Source of the DNA: Linanthus parryae
Lineage: Eukaryota; Streptophyta; Magnoliopsida; Ericales; Polemoniaceae
Reading direction: 5' to 3'
Assembly: GCA_023055425.1 (NCBI GenBank)
Contig: JALGPY010000006.1
Coordinates: forward strand, 93,097,935 to 93,161,934
DNA: 64,000 bases
Shown here: positions 22,601 to 34,478 of the stretch, piece by piece
Position numbering within the stretch: position 1 is the stretch's first letter
Layout of the letters: each line of letters begins with the position of its first letter
Notes under the pieces: generated by a model
What the model was told of the DNA's origin: nothing
The model's database searches: none
What the model saw: the letters and a program-made list of their open reading frames with translations, nothing else
Made by a program: the position numbers and the translations under genes

Positions 22601-22910
22601 ACGCTAGTGGTTAGGCGGTACCTACTAGGTTGTTTTGGGTTACCCCTCTGTTTTACAGGTTGAGCCGAATTGGACCAGATTGATGTGTTAATTGCTAAAA
22701 AGTTGATTGTTTAGCTAAAACATTTGTTTTTAGCTATTTTTACTGACTTTTTATAAATTACTATTTTGAGAAGATATTCATAAAAAATATAATTTTGGTG
22801 AAGTAGTACTATACCAGTTTTTCGTAAATTTGATAAAAATAAAATTGATGTATGAAAGTGCCAGACTGATTGATAATAGTTCGTGCCTTTATCGAATAAT
22901 CGATTTTGTT
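19454..22910. other. Non-coding A/T-rich stretch, no gene recognised
   Basis: About 3.4 kb. All open frames are short (under 90 codons), A/T-rich and without recognisable motifs. It includes the (AT)n microsatellite at 19585-19640. The longest frame (22154-22423, +) shows no domain, and no splice-connected neighbour could be built. Confidence 0.6.
19585..19640. repeat. (AT)28 microsatellite
   Basis: Pure AT dinucleotide repeat of 56 bp, a site likely to vary in length between individuals. Confidence 0.97.
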
Positions 22911-22945
22911 ATTAAAGGTGTGACTGGATCGTCACACCCTTTAAT
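22911..22945. repeat. Short perfect-stem hairpin
   Basis: ATTAAAGG-TGTGAC, a six-base spacer (TGGATC), then GTCACACCCTTTAAT form a 14-bp stem with one bulged base. It sits at the left edge of the Ty3-type LTR-like block. It may be a small foldback remnant. Confidence 0.6.
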
Positions 22946-24427
22946 GAAAAAAGCTTGCATTGTGGTCCCCTTCCTTCAACTGTTGAAACCTTACCATTTT
23001 AACCACATTGCATCTTCATTATCAAGCAACACGTTGAGCTCCTTTAGAAAATATTTTTAATCCAAAAATAACATTTTTATTTTCGCATAAAGTATAGTGT
23101 TTAGGTTTTCCTCAAAAAAATATAGTGTTTAAGTAAAAGACATACAAATCCCCTTGGTTATACTAAAAGACAACAAAGACCCCTTCCACTAACAAGACAA
23201 TTTTAAAAAAAAAGATACTAACTACCTAACATGTTCTCATATATATAATCAGCTCCCCATACTTTTTACAATATAAATAGTTTGTGTAAAAGACACTTGC
23301 ACCCCCTTATAAAAACTCTCAATCTAGTCAATCTAAACATGGATTCAAGCATGCAAGACACAATTTTGACTATATTAATAAACTCGCGAAGAAGTTTAGA
23401 GCATACCAAAACTGAAAAACGCCAAAAACGGTCAACCTTTGGGACGGGTTGAAACTCCCGTCGGGGTTATCGGAAATGGAGATCGTCAGCAAAAATTTTC
23501 GCCCTCTAGACTTTGTCTTGGCCTGATGCTGAGGTCGCCGGAACCTTAGGAGTCTTATGGAAGGGACGAGGGGGCGTGTGTGGTGCTGACGGTGGATACC
23601 CAAGAGCTTCGCCAGAAAGTATGGTTGTTCGGCGGTACTTCTCCTACTGCTGCTACCTCTTCTACTCTTCTAATTCTGGACCAAGCCTGAGGTAGAGAAA
23701 GTGAGAAAGAGACAGAGAGGAAAAGTTGAACATGAGTGGTTTTTGTTTCCTTTTTCTCAGTGGTGATTTCTCGTTCGGAAAGATGGCGGTGACCAGTAGT
23801 GCTTGGTGGCTAATGCCCTGCTCTGGTGGCTGGCTTTTGGCAGGGTTCTTTGGACAACAGAGAAAAGAAAGAGAGTGGCAGAGAGTTAGGGCAGTGAGCT
23901 AGGTGAAATTTAACAGGTGGTGGTGTTGGGTTTTTACCGAGACGTTGATGGAGAGTATGACAATGGTTATAGAGGTGATGATTGGTGCGAGCGTGATGTG
24001 GTGAGGAGGAATGAGGTAGGAGATTTTTTTTATACAAGAGTTATAGTAGAGAGCATGATCTCTAATAGTAAAGTCAGGTGATAGATGTGAGGGTAAGGAT
24101 GACAGTGGCGGTGGAGGAAATTTCTAGAGAAGAAAAATCTTCATAAAGAAGATAGGTGAAAAGCTAGGGTGTTTTGGGTGAACAAAAAAATAAAGAGATT
24201 GGATGTAACGGGTGTAAGACAAGTCGCAGAGGTTGCACACGCGCTCACAAATAAACACACTCGCACAATAGGCTACGACTTTCGTTCCTAATATTCTCTA
24301 GAATTATCTTTATTCATATCTTAACAATAGAACTTGATAATTTCCCCCCACAGACTATTTTAAAATTAGAATTGTATTTTATTTAAAAATTACTATTTTA
24401 CCCCTAGAAACTATACGGGGTATTACA
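22940..24427 (-). repeat. Ty3-type LTR-like block A (left edge approximate)
   Basis: On the minus strand it begins TGTAATACCCCGTATAG at 24427, preceded by the purine-rich GAATAGTCGGAAGA. It shares layout with block B (24960-27793): the same head (TGTAATAC.CCGTATA..T..AGGGGTAA), a G-rich transcribed-looking middle, and A/T-rich stretches with AAAAGACA..CCCC motifs (about 23140-23310; compare 26635-26690). TGTAATACCC-headed LTRs occur in plant Ty3/gypsy elements. The exact left end was not found. Confidence 0.45.
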
Positions 24428-24959
24428 TCTTCCGACTATTCATCATATTCAATGCCTTCACCATCAGCATCTCGGTTGTGCCTGGGGATGCTGACTCCTT
24501 CTCTGCCATCTGACCTATTCCCTATGGCATCAGCAGCGAAACTCGCATGGAATTTTGTTCTGGGCCTTGTCTTCGCTTTCAACTTCTTGGGTGGTGTAGC
24601 CAGGATTTTCATAATCCTTTTTTTATTGAGTGGTCGCATCGATCAGTGAAATATGTAAATTTGTCGCACCATGCATATACACATGTTACACGTTCGTAGT
24701 CATAGTCAAACCATATTTTTCATCAAGGACTTGGACAAATCCTCCCCTCCGCAGAGCTTTAGTGATATATAATCTAACCGTTTCTCTCGTTTAATCGCCA
24801 CCCCCACCCGAGAAGATTCGTTTGTTTAAGGATCTCACCCGTACCGTTGATCGCGTCATAACATCTTTTGTATAAAGAAAGATAAGAAAGTTCTTCACCT
24901 GGACCCATACCTCGATACTACTAAGACGACGTAGTCGATTCTGGCACCCAGAATCCATG
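24428..24959 (-). other. Short internal region between LTR-like blocks A and B
   Basis: About 530 bp. A 67-codon minus-strand frame (24639-24436) is rich in Lys/Arg and ends DGEGIEYDE just before the polypurine-like sequence. It has no recognisable domain. If A and B are the LTRs of one element, nearly all coding sequence is missing, as in non-autonomous or internally deleted elements. Confidence 0.35.
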
Positions 24960-27086
24960 GTTTGAGCACGAAGATGTTTCCGTCAAAAACCCATGGACCC
25001 CCTCTTCAACAACCCCCTCTTCCGGCTCGGGACAAGACCGGGAGGGCGATGAGTAACAGAAGTGGCGGAACTCAAAAGAAATGCAATCCACAACATAAAC
25101 ATAATAATATTAAACATTAAAATTAGAGTCTTATACAACAGGTGATTATTATTACGCAATAACTAAATAGTACTAGATATTAATTGTGATGTTATCATTC
25201 TAGGTGAGTCTCGCGCCCCTTCTATTCCATAAATTCCAGCTCCTAGACCTGCGGTGGGAAGAAAACAACAAGAACCGCAGTTTTCAAAGTCAGCAATAAA
25301 TACTGAGTGAGATACACCTTGGAATGTAAAACAGGAAAGAGAATATGAACTGCTGGGACACAAGTTAAATAACGTGAAAGTGACCGAGAATGAGTAAAAC
25401 TTTATCAGAGTCTGCAACGGTATAAACAGCAGTGCTAATTAAGAAACGTCCCAAAAATAGAAATCAATAACCCAATTGTGATGCACAGTAACCGGATATA
25501 GTATTGCCAACAAAGGGCCTCCCAATAATAATAAAGCCAGCCAAGCAGTCAAATCATCATTTTACAGTACCCGGGTAGACCAGTGACCACATCAGACATT
25601 CTAGATCTTAATTGTTGCAACACCCTCCTAAGAGCGTCAATCAAAGAAGTGGTATCTAGAAGCAGTACTCCAGCCTACGGCGAAAGGAGTCGGGGTGCAC
25701 GTAGTGCCATATCTTTAGGTACCAAAGCCCAGGGAATCATCACCCGTAATAATTTTAGGGACATGTGCCCAGGGGATTAAACTCGAACTGGTTCCGGTAC
25801 ATGTGAATCTTTTCACTTTACATTATCCACGAATTATTAATCACCGCATGAGAGATTTCAAGAGCAACAGCCAACAATTCAAATATTTGACAAGTATAAA
25901 CAAATAATAACAGGTATATTTTGAGACAGGAAATAGAAATCACAATTCGACACGAAAGGAGCTAGGCAGACAAGGCTAAGCATGTAATCTCACCTTATTC
26001 AACAACAATTATCACAGGATGATCGGAGTCCTCGTGTACGAACATGTCGCCCACAATTACAAATTCTATAGTCACAATGATAATATTTCTAAATAAGCAA
26101 AGGCACGTCTAGGTTGGTTGCTAAGTTCAGCTCTCAGAATCCCTAACTATTCCCCATAAAACCCGTCTTTAAGTTATACACTTATATAAAGAAGTATTTT
26201 AGAAATAGTAAGTAAAACGGCACTTATAACTAATGATTAGAATAAGAAAATAGTATTTAATAACTCTTTAGTTATAATCACTAGTAGTAATCGGAAAATA
26301 TACTTCTATAACGTAAAAGAATTTTGGTGATTATAAATAGTTATTCTAGAGACTATTTACTTAACGTTCAGTATAAACAATTATGTTTGTTGCTAAAAAA
26401 ATTTGAAGCTCACTACTTATTCAAACAAACAACATTATTATCAAAATATTATACATATATACAATTTTTTATTAACTTACTTTTATGAAAACGGTTTATT
26501 ATTACTACAAACATATTTTCATTGCAAAAGTTCATTTTATTTTCTTGAAATATGATCTTGGGAATAGGTTTAAAAAATAAAAAATAAATAGTAGATGTAT
26601 ATTCTATGACCAGCCACCCCCCAACATGTTAGATAAAAGACAACTAACTCCCCCAAGATTTCAGAATATACAATTCAGCCCCCAATATGAACACACATCC
26701 TCACCCGATCAAAGCATAAATCCAAGCTCTAAAAATAATATTTTGACAACAAAAAACAACTAAGAAAATGATTTAGAGAATACCTAGCTGAAGAGCAGCG
26801 AGCAATGGTCGAGGAACGTGACGGGTTGAATCGTCGAAAATCATGGCCGGAGATGGTGCTCGTCGCCATCTCTAATGGCTTATCCAGCTCCGTGTGATGC
26901 TACTAGGAGTCTAATCGGACCTACTGGAGTCCATATGGACAGAGAAGAAGGCATGGGTCAAGCTGGTTCAGTTGGACCCAAGCTTGTCGCCAGAATTCAT
27001 GGTGGCACGGCGTCGAAGATGGCGGTTGATGTTGCTTTCTGCTACTGTTATGTTTCTTCCTCTTCTTCTGTTCTCGCGCGCGCGCG

Positions 27087-27131
<45 letters not shown>

Positions 27132-27793
27132 AGAGGCGGAGAGGAGAACGTGGTGGCGTTGGTGTCTTGCTCGGTGGTTTCCCGACGGTTGCAGCGGCAA
27201 AGGGTTGCCGCTGCTCCTGTTTCTTTCTCGGTGGCAGAGAGATGGATGGAGAGAGAACAAAGAGACAGTGAGTGGAGGTGAAGGTTGGAGGTGATGGTGG
27301 TGAAGCTGGTGATGGTGGTGCCGGTGGTTGTTTGCGGAGAAGACAAAGAGGAGAGAGAGAGGTGACAACTGTGGTGGTGCCAGGGGGTGGAGGAGATGGG
27401 TTTAAATAGAGAGGAGCTAGGTCATGGAGGTGGTAGTGAGGGCAGTGAAGATGAGGGCAGTGATGTGTTGGTGGCGGTGATGGTTTCCTTTACGTGAAGA
27501 GAAAGGAAGAAGATGAAGAAAATTAAAAGGGTTTTATTATTTAAATAATAGGAAATGGAGAATTGATTGGGTGTGGCAAATATTATAGTTGACGCGGTGG
27601 TCGCAAACGCGAGGTCGTCTAGAAAAAAGAAACGAATCGGGCAAAAATTAAGGGTCGCATCCTAAATTCTAACACGAGTTTCGCGTCTAATAAAAATTCC
27701 CCGAAAATTACCCAAGTCACCACTCTCAAACCAACACTAATTTGTTGTGCCCAAATTACGATATTACCCCTGATAAGTATACGGAGTATTACA
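24960..27793 (-). repeat. Ty3-type LTR-like block B (inner edge approximate)
   Basis: On the minus strand it begins TGTAATACTCCGTATAC at 27793. It includes a purine/pyrimidine-skewed region with (CG)n and (GA)n at 27075-27128. Near its inner end (about 25020-25060) it carries a CCTCCCGG..CCGGAA segment that matches the end of the solo LTR at 54655-54672 in order. About 2.8 kb is long but within the range of plant Ty3 LTRs. Frames here (such as 26875-27294) are microsatellite translations. Confidence 0.45.
27075..27128. repeat. (CG)7-(GA)n compound microsatellite
   Basis: CG dinucleotides at 27075-27088 followed by pure GA at 27090-27128. Alternating CG is a potential Z-DNA former. Confidence 0.95.
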
Positions 27794-28290
27794 CCGTCCC
27801 CCTCCAAGACCCAGTCCATGGAAGCTTTGGGCGGGAATTTGTACGCAAATCGATTAGAATTAATTTCGTGAATACTAAATCCTTCGCCTTCAAACCAAAT
27901 ATTTTTTGAATTTTTTTTTCATCGCCACAGTATTAAATCTGAATCCTTTGAAAAGTTCAGATTTAACACGACTACGGTTAAGCGAAGGCCTTAAATCTTG
28001 GATCGCCTCCAAGCACCTCTCGTTATTGAACACGACTACGGTTTCCTCTTCCTGAGAGAGAAGTGGTTTCTTCCTCGTCATTGGGGCAGCCATCGTAGTG
28101 CCAACAGTCAAAACCGCCATTCGCCAAGCTTAGGGTACAAAGATTCTTCGACCTTTTGTATTTCACTCCAGTTCTTGGTTAACATATTCTATTTTGTTTT
28201 CATTTATTCCTTCTAAATTTTTCGTGCAATTTCTTTAGGTATGGTCTACCTCATGGATATGTTTTATTTATTGCCTTCGTGCAATTTCTT
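27794..28290. other. Stretch before the LINE, nothing recognised
   Basis: This is LINE target DNA or older repeat remnants. A 76-codon minus frame (28120-27890) has no recognisable motif. The 15-mer TTCGTGCAATTTCTT occurs twice, at 28221-28235 and 28276-28290, the second copy at the LINE 5' junction. Confidence 0.5.
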
Positions 28291-28298
28291 GATTTTGT

Positions 28299-28715
28299 CC
28301 GGAGCGTAGGCTCTTGTGGCAAGACCTCATTGCTTTCTCTTCATCATTCCATTCTCCTTGGATTGTTGGAGGGTATTTAATTGTTATTTCATATTCGTCA
28401 TAGAAGATTGGTAGGGGTGGTTTTGATTATAGCTCCTTAGTAGGGTTTATGGGTTTTCAAATGCTTGCTGGATGGGCTGCTGCAGGCTTTCAGGGTTCGT
28501 GTTTTACATGGTGTAATGAGATACAGGGGCTCGCGAGGACTTATTGTCGTCTGGATTGTGTTTTGGTTTCATCTGCTTTTCTTCAGACCTATTCTCTGGT
28601 CAGATTTACTCATCTAGCAAGGGGAATATCGGACCATGCCCCCCTCTGGGTCTCCTTCCTAGATCAAAAGCGTCGTGTTTTACATTTCCAATTTCATAAG
28701 ATGTGGTTGTCTCAT
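28299..28715 (+). pseudogene. LINE endonuclease C-terminal part
   Basis: The frame starts RRLLWQDLIAFSSS and continues with PWIVGG, then FQGSCFTWCNEIQG, RTYCRLDCVLVS and the hallmark ISDHAPLWVSF of the apurinic-endonuclease fold (SDH box). It ends ..FHKMWLSH at the C2 insertion. One or two frame breaks occur near 28370-28440. The N-terminal catalytic part (Asn/Glu boxes) is missing because of 5' truncation. Confidence 0.85.
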
Positions 28716-30129
28716 TGTTACAATAGATTCCCTAGAGGCAATCTAGTTTAGTATGAACAATAATTGGCTATATTAATCATTGTATTATTTATGGAGATAT
28801 TTAATATAATGAAGTCCTTAGATTTACAATTGTTTTGTTTATCTTAAATATCCCTAGTCCAGTATACTGATTAACAGGACCATCATCTATAGACTAGTAT
28901 TGGATTGTATTGATATGGAGATACCACGATCCAACACATGGGTATGCATTAGGGGCGTACTGGATTGACCCATCTCCAAGAAGGCTACATACTAATTATG
29001 TAAAAGTCACAAGTGCTTCTCGCGGTGACAACGATATTGTCATCCTTAGACTTAAAGTCACTAGATCATCTAGTTGTGGAATATTGTGTTTGGGTAGCGT
29101 CAAACACTACATCGTGACTAGGTAGTCATACAGGCGCGTATCAGACACAATATGAAGCAAGCTTAGAAATCGAAGTGATGTAGATAGAATTTGTCCCTCC
29201 CACATAACGGGAGAAAATATCCACGGCCACTCAAGGGATAGTGCTTAAAGAATGTCTGGCCAGACTCAAACAAATCAATATGGGATATTGATGTCGTTTG
29301 CACGAATAAGGCTATTCCCATGATCGAGAAACAATGGATTGTATATACGAGTGTGAATTGTATGTCTTGTGTCCAATCCGGATATAGAGACAAAGGGATG
29401 AGTCAATACTTGCACAAGGTTTGTCGGATGACTATTTCTATTAGTTGGGTGGAATGGATGTGTTGCTATACACCGCTCCATGTTAGTAAATAGTTACTAC
29501 CAAGTAAGTAGAAACCTATGGGGTCACGCGCCATATGGATTGAACTAGACTTGGGAATTAATTAATATGATTAATTAATTAGAATGATCAAAACGCAATA
29601 ACTTGCTAACTTAGTAGGACTAATATGCAAGTTATACTAATCCGAACTTGAGTAGGATTAGGAGACGGTCTTTATGTAGTAAATAAGGAGTTTGTTGGAA
29701 TATATAAAGGATGCTCCTAGCTTCCCTCCTACAGACTAATTCTCATAACATTACTTGAGTAGGAGAGAAGGAAGGAGAGAGCAACACAAACAAAGAGGCC
29801 GAAGCCCCTTTGCCGTATGCCCCTACCCATCGGCCAAGAGAGGAGGCTGAACCCTCCTCTTGGTCTCCGTTGCGTGATATCTTCGTCCTCTTCCATCATT
29901 CCTAGCTAGCACAAGGAATTGGAGGATCTAGATCTCAATCCTAGGCGTGGATCAGTCGTAGAGACACAACAATATTTGTGTTTGAAGTCATCACAGGGAA
30001 CCCACTAGGTACTTGTTATGAAACATTTACTATCGTTATGAATTCTCTTTCTGTGATCCTTGGAGGGTCTTGATTGGATAAATTAATGTTTATTCCGCTG
30101 CATATCCACGATCAATACCCTACACTCAT
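28711..30129 (+). mobile_element. Copia solo LTR C2 with target duplication CTCAT
   Basis: A single 1409-bp LTR (28716-30124) runs from TGTTACAATAGATTCCC to ..CAATACCCTACA and is bounded by CTCAT at 28711-28715 and 30125-30129. It is colinear with the C1 and C3 LTRs. The LINE reading frame stops at its left edge (..KMWLSH) and resumes in the same frame at its right edge after one duplication is removed (ASFMDLVKHHW..). A solo LTR with its duplication normally arises by recombination between the two LTRs of a full element. Confidence 0.95.
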
Positions 30130-30559
30130 GCCTCCTTCATGGATTTAGTAAAGCATCACTGGCAGGTCCATGTTGGGGCTGCTCCTATGACTTGTTACAA
30201 AACATAATCTTCTCCATGGGAACTTAAGGAAGTGGAATTAGGAGGTCTTTGGTGACGTTAATTGGCGTATCTCTTCATATCAGGATGAGCTTCTACATCT
30301 GGATAGTCAAATTCAGGCGGGAACTAGACATCTTTGACTGACTACTCAACAGTTCGCAGGAATCTTACGGAGGCCTACAGACATGAGGAAACCCTTCTCA
30401 GGGAGAAAGCTAGAGTACACTAGCTTCTAGAAAGTGACCGTAACACAGCATATTTCCAAGATTCAATTAAGGAGCGTCATCAACAAATTCAGAATATGTT
30501 ACTTCGTCTCCAGATGGATCTAAATCATCTGATCTTCAGGTCTTGGGTCCTGCAGCACC
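30130..30559 (+). pseudogene. LINE linker between endonuclease and RT
   Basis: Frames show the LRKWN.EVFGDVNWRIS pattern followed by a DSQIQAG helix and later a block like AYFQDSIKERH, matching the D.NT.FF...KER linker of plant LINEs. Stops and shifts at about 30205, 30235, 30420 and 30520. It is interrupted at 30559 by C3. Confidence 0.75.
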
Positions 30560-31959
30560 TGTTGGAATAGGTGCCCCAGAGGCAATCTATATTTATTATG
30601 AACATTGTTTGGCTAGAATATTCATTTATTATTTATGGCGATATTTAATATAATAAAGTCCTTAGATACAATGTGTTATTAATCAAAAAATCCATAGTCC
30701 ATTATATTGGTTAAACACGATAATTAACTATATACTAGTATATGGGTAGATTGATATGGAGATATCAAGTCTTACACATGGGTATGCATTAGGAGTAATG
30801 GCATACTGGATTGACCCACAACGAGAAGGCTACATTAGATTATGTCAAAGTCACAAGTGCTTCTCGTAGTGCGAATGGTATTTTAATCCTTAGACTTGAA
30901 GTCACTAGATACTCTAGTTGTGAAATATCATGCTTTGATATTATCAAATGTTGCGCCTTAACCGGGTAACTATAAAGATAGTCATCGAGCATGGTAGGAA
31001 GCAAGCTGAGAGATCGTAGTGACGTAGACAGGATTTGTCCCTCCCACATAATGGGAGCAAATATCCATGGGCCACTCGAGGGATGGTGCTTATAGAATGT
31101 CTGGCCAGACACAGATAGATCAATATGGAGATACTTATGTCATCTGTACGGATAACCATATTCCCAAGATCGAGAAAATATGGATTGGATATACGAGTGT
31201 GACTGTTATGTCTCGTGTCCAATCCGGATATGGTGACAAAGGGATGACACAATACATGAACATTGGGAAAAAGGTTTGTGGGGATCACTGATTATTTCTA
31301 TTAGTTGGGTGTCATGGATGTGTTGCAAGACACCATTCCAAGTTATTAAAGAGTTACGACCATTTAAGTAGAAACATGTGGGGTCACACACCAAATGGAT
31401 TAAATTGGATATTGGCATTAATTAGTAGGAATAATTAATCAAAAGGATCTAAACGCAACCACATGAAAAGTTAGTAGGACTAGTTTGCAAGGTGGACCAA
31501 TCCATGTAAGTACGTGATAAGTATTGGGACAATTATGTAGTTAATAAAGAGTTATTAACTATATAAAGGAACTCTAGCTTGTTATTTGTTCATCTAATTC
31601 ATTATTGAGAGAACATAACAAAGCAAGAGAGAGAGAGACAAGGAGGTTCGGACCCTAGTCTGCCCCCCCCCCCTTGCCGCCGTCGGCCCTCCTTGGGTGT
31701 GGCGGTAGCTCCGTTTTGCGTGATCTCTTGCCTCCTTCTTCCGTTGCTAGCACATCGCGGTGAGAAGGAATCCAATCAAAGATCCAAGGTGTTGATACTC
31801 GTAGAGACGAAGAAATTATTCTTCGTGTGATCTCTCAAACTAAGGTACACACCTATTCTACCCTTAACATGTTATGATGGATTGTCAATGATCCTTGGAG
31901 GGATTTGAGCAGGATCAATTTTTGTTATTCCGCTACGTTACGTGCATCTAAACCCTATA
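30560..31959 (+). repeat. C3 5' LTR
   Basis: 1400 bp, from TGTTGGAATAGG to ..AAACCCTATA. It is colinear with 37476-38886, including a TATATAAAGGAACT box (31560-31573), a likely TATA element, then (AG)n and a C-run (31663-31673) and the TCCTTGGAGGGAT block. The terminal CA is mutated to TA. Confidence 0.92.
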
Positions 31960-31972
31960 GTGGTATCATAGT
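31960..31972 (+). other. C3 primer-binding site
   Basis: GTGGTATCATAGT directly follows the 5' LTR and matches the initiator-Met tRNA primer-binding core TGGTATCAGAGC except for one base. Confidence 0.85.
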
Positions 31973-33554
31973 CAAAGGTCGTAGCGCACAACATGATCTT
32001 ATGTGTTACTATTTTTCAGTTTTACATCGTATATGTTGTTTTACGCAAAAAATGAAATTAATTAGCATATTAGATGAAATTTGAATATGATTCAACAAAG
32101 CAAGAACTAATTTTACATGGGAGTTAGGAATTAGTGAGTTTGGATCACATAGGATGTGATGAATTTTGGATCTAGGAACTAGGGTTTGGGAACAAGTTGG
32201 GAAAAGGAATTTTTCAAACTTGAAAACAACTAAACTTGGGCAACAAGGCAAGGAATTGTTTTGGAAACAATTCCATGGAAGGGTTCGGCCCCTTTGGGAC
32301 CGCCCCCTTGCTTGCCTCCCAAGCTAGGGCACGGCCAAGGGCTTGGGCCGGCCTAACAAGCGGCTTGGCCACGTGCGGGGCTCGGCCGACCGGCCCAAGG
32401 CCGTGCCTTGGTCCTTGGGTGGTTCGGCCAAGGCGTTAAAATTGGTTTTAACTGTATTATGTGTTTTGTTGCATGGTAAATGGATATGGACTAGGTTGTG
32501 GATGTTTACTTATTGTGGTTTGGATTACAGCCTACGAGCTGATCAAATTAATGTAATAGTTAGTTAGATTTTACGGCCTGCGAGCTGATCATCTTCTCAA
32601 CATGTGAGGTTTTATTTATTTACTTAAATTATATGCTAGCTATAGTTAGATAATTAGATGATATCCAAGAGCATGGAGAAGAAGACCAAAGAACCCAGAA
32701 GCCACAAAGATGATGGAGGAACTCGCACACCTAGGGCGCGCGACTATGGTGGAGGCACATGGAGCTTGTAACTTTAGGGCATATAGATATTATCATTGGC
32801 TTAGTAATATCTTAGTCTTAGGGACCATATCCATGCCACGTTAATTTTATTTTGTGGATGTTTATTATTTATGTCTTGTTATTTATTTTGTGTATGGATG
32901 ATACAAGCAAAACGTAACAAGATAATAATAAACAAGTCTGATCTTTTATTCTGGATTGCCCAATCCTAATAAGTAGATCAAGTTGAAGGGGTTAAACCAA
33001 ACGTTTAGATAACGACGATTAAAATCCCTAAATGGAAATGTTGTGTGTTGCCTTCTCTTACCTAAACACCCTTCTTGATCAAGGTCCATTAAAATTCGGG
33101 CTTGCCAAAGCAAGGAGGCTTTAATTCACCTTGGTGTGTTGCGGCGACACAAGCAAGTAATGTGTGACTGTTGAAGTAAGAGATTGGACCCAACTAGGCA
33201 AAATCAATTGAATTAATGAGCCAAAAGACATGACAATTAGGTGTTATCTATGAATTAGATAATGAATAAAGGGTTATCAACTTAATTGGACCAAGAGTTG
33301 TATTAGATTCAATTGGAAGGGTTCCTACCTAAATAGCCTATTCTCGGGTGACTTGCCAAAGCAAGATCAAGAAGAAGTGAAAAGGGGATCTTGGACTCAC
33401 TAGAAAATATATATGATATTTTCGGCATTAGTGGGGAGGGCTATTAATCCGAGAAAAATAGTGGGAGCTATATTTTATGATCTAGCCATTGTTGAATATA
33501 GTTAAAATTGTTCAAAATACTAAAATTGCATATTTCTCGTTTTGTAGAATTCCA
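31973..33554 (+). other. C3 untranslated leader, with GC-rich island
   Basis: About 1.6 kb between the primer-binding site and gag. It holds a GC-rich patch at 32280-32440 made of repeated GGCC/CGGCC/AAGG units, unlike the A/T-rich surroundings. The 67-codon frame there is a composition artefact. The rest has no recognisable feature. Confidence 0.6.
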
Positions 33555-34478
33555 ATGGAAAACAATCAACATACATCGCCTTCATCCCTGCGATCTGTCC
33601 TTGAGAAGGACAAGTTGTTTGGAACAAATTTCCTTGACTGGTACAGAAACTTAAGGATCGTCCTTAAGCAAGAAAAGAAAATGTACGTCTTAGACAATCA
33701 TGTTCCAGAACCACCCCAGGATGACACTGTTCTAGCTGTCGTGAGAGCACATCAGAAACATGTGGATGACTCTAATGATGTGACTTGTCTCATGCTTTTC
33801 ACCATGACCTATGATCTCCAAAATCAACACGAGATCATGAACATGCAAGAGCTGGAAGACATGAGCGGAATGAGGTGTCCAAAGCACTGTTAGAAATCAA
33901 CCTCGCGAAAGGGAACCCAGTCGAGCCTCATGTACTCCGTATGATCGGATACATAGAGAACCTCGAAAGGTTAGGCTTTCCCATTCGGCCAAGAGTTGGA
34001 AACTGATCTCATCTTCCAATTGTTGCCTGATAGTTATAACCAGTTCATCATGAACTATAACATGAATGAGATAAACAAAGCTCTGCCAGACTTGCTGAAC
34101 ATGCTAAGGACGGCTGGACAGAGCATTAATAAAGGCAAAGGCAAGGCCATACTGTTGGTCAATAAAAGGAATGGCAAGGGAGTTTCCTCTACCTCCAAAG
34201 GAAAGATCAAGAGAGTTTCCAAGACCAAGGGAGCCTTAAAGCCTATTGGAGGCGTGGCTAAGGGTGATTGTCACTACTGTAGCCAGCCGGATCACTGGAG
34301 GAGGAATTGCCCCAAGTATCTGGAGAATAAACAGCTTGTAATAGTGATTCCACCACCACCAGGTATTTTTTGTCATAGATTTCAATTTCTCTATTTCTTC
34401 ATCTTGGTTATTGGATACTGGATGTGGATCTCACATTTGTCGAAATGTGCAGGATTTGAAAAAGAAGTAGAAGATTAG
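33555..34478 (+). pseudogene. C3 gag
   Basis: The ATG at 33555 (MENNQHTSPSSL) is the likely start. The protein has the copia gag signature LEKDKLFGTNFLDWYRNLRIVL. A frameshift near 33865 leads to a stop at 33891. Other frames continue with an IENLERLGFPI segment, FQLLPDSYNQFIMNYNMN (33996 onward), a Lys-rich stretch, and the zinc knuckle CHYCSQPDHWRRNC (about 34273-34314, C-X2-C-X4-H-X4-C). The N-terminal block defines the family shared with other C elements. Confidence 0.85.

Noticed and set aside
26875..27368. Long overlapping frames on both strands (up to 141 codons)
   Set aside because: They read through (CG)n/(GA)n microsatellite and skewed LTR sequence; the Arg-Glu and Leu-Ser runs are artefacts.
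27890..28120. 76-codon minus-strand frame
   Set aside because: No recognisable motif, no supported start context, and in a transposon-flanking strip; not enough to call a gene.
32236..32439. 67-codon frame rich in Arg, Pro, Gly
   Set aside because: Produced by the GC-rich island in the C3 leader; no homologous motif.
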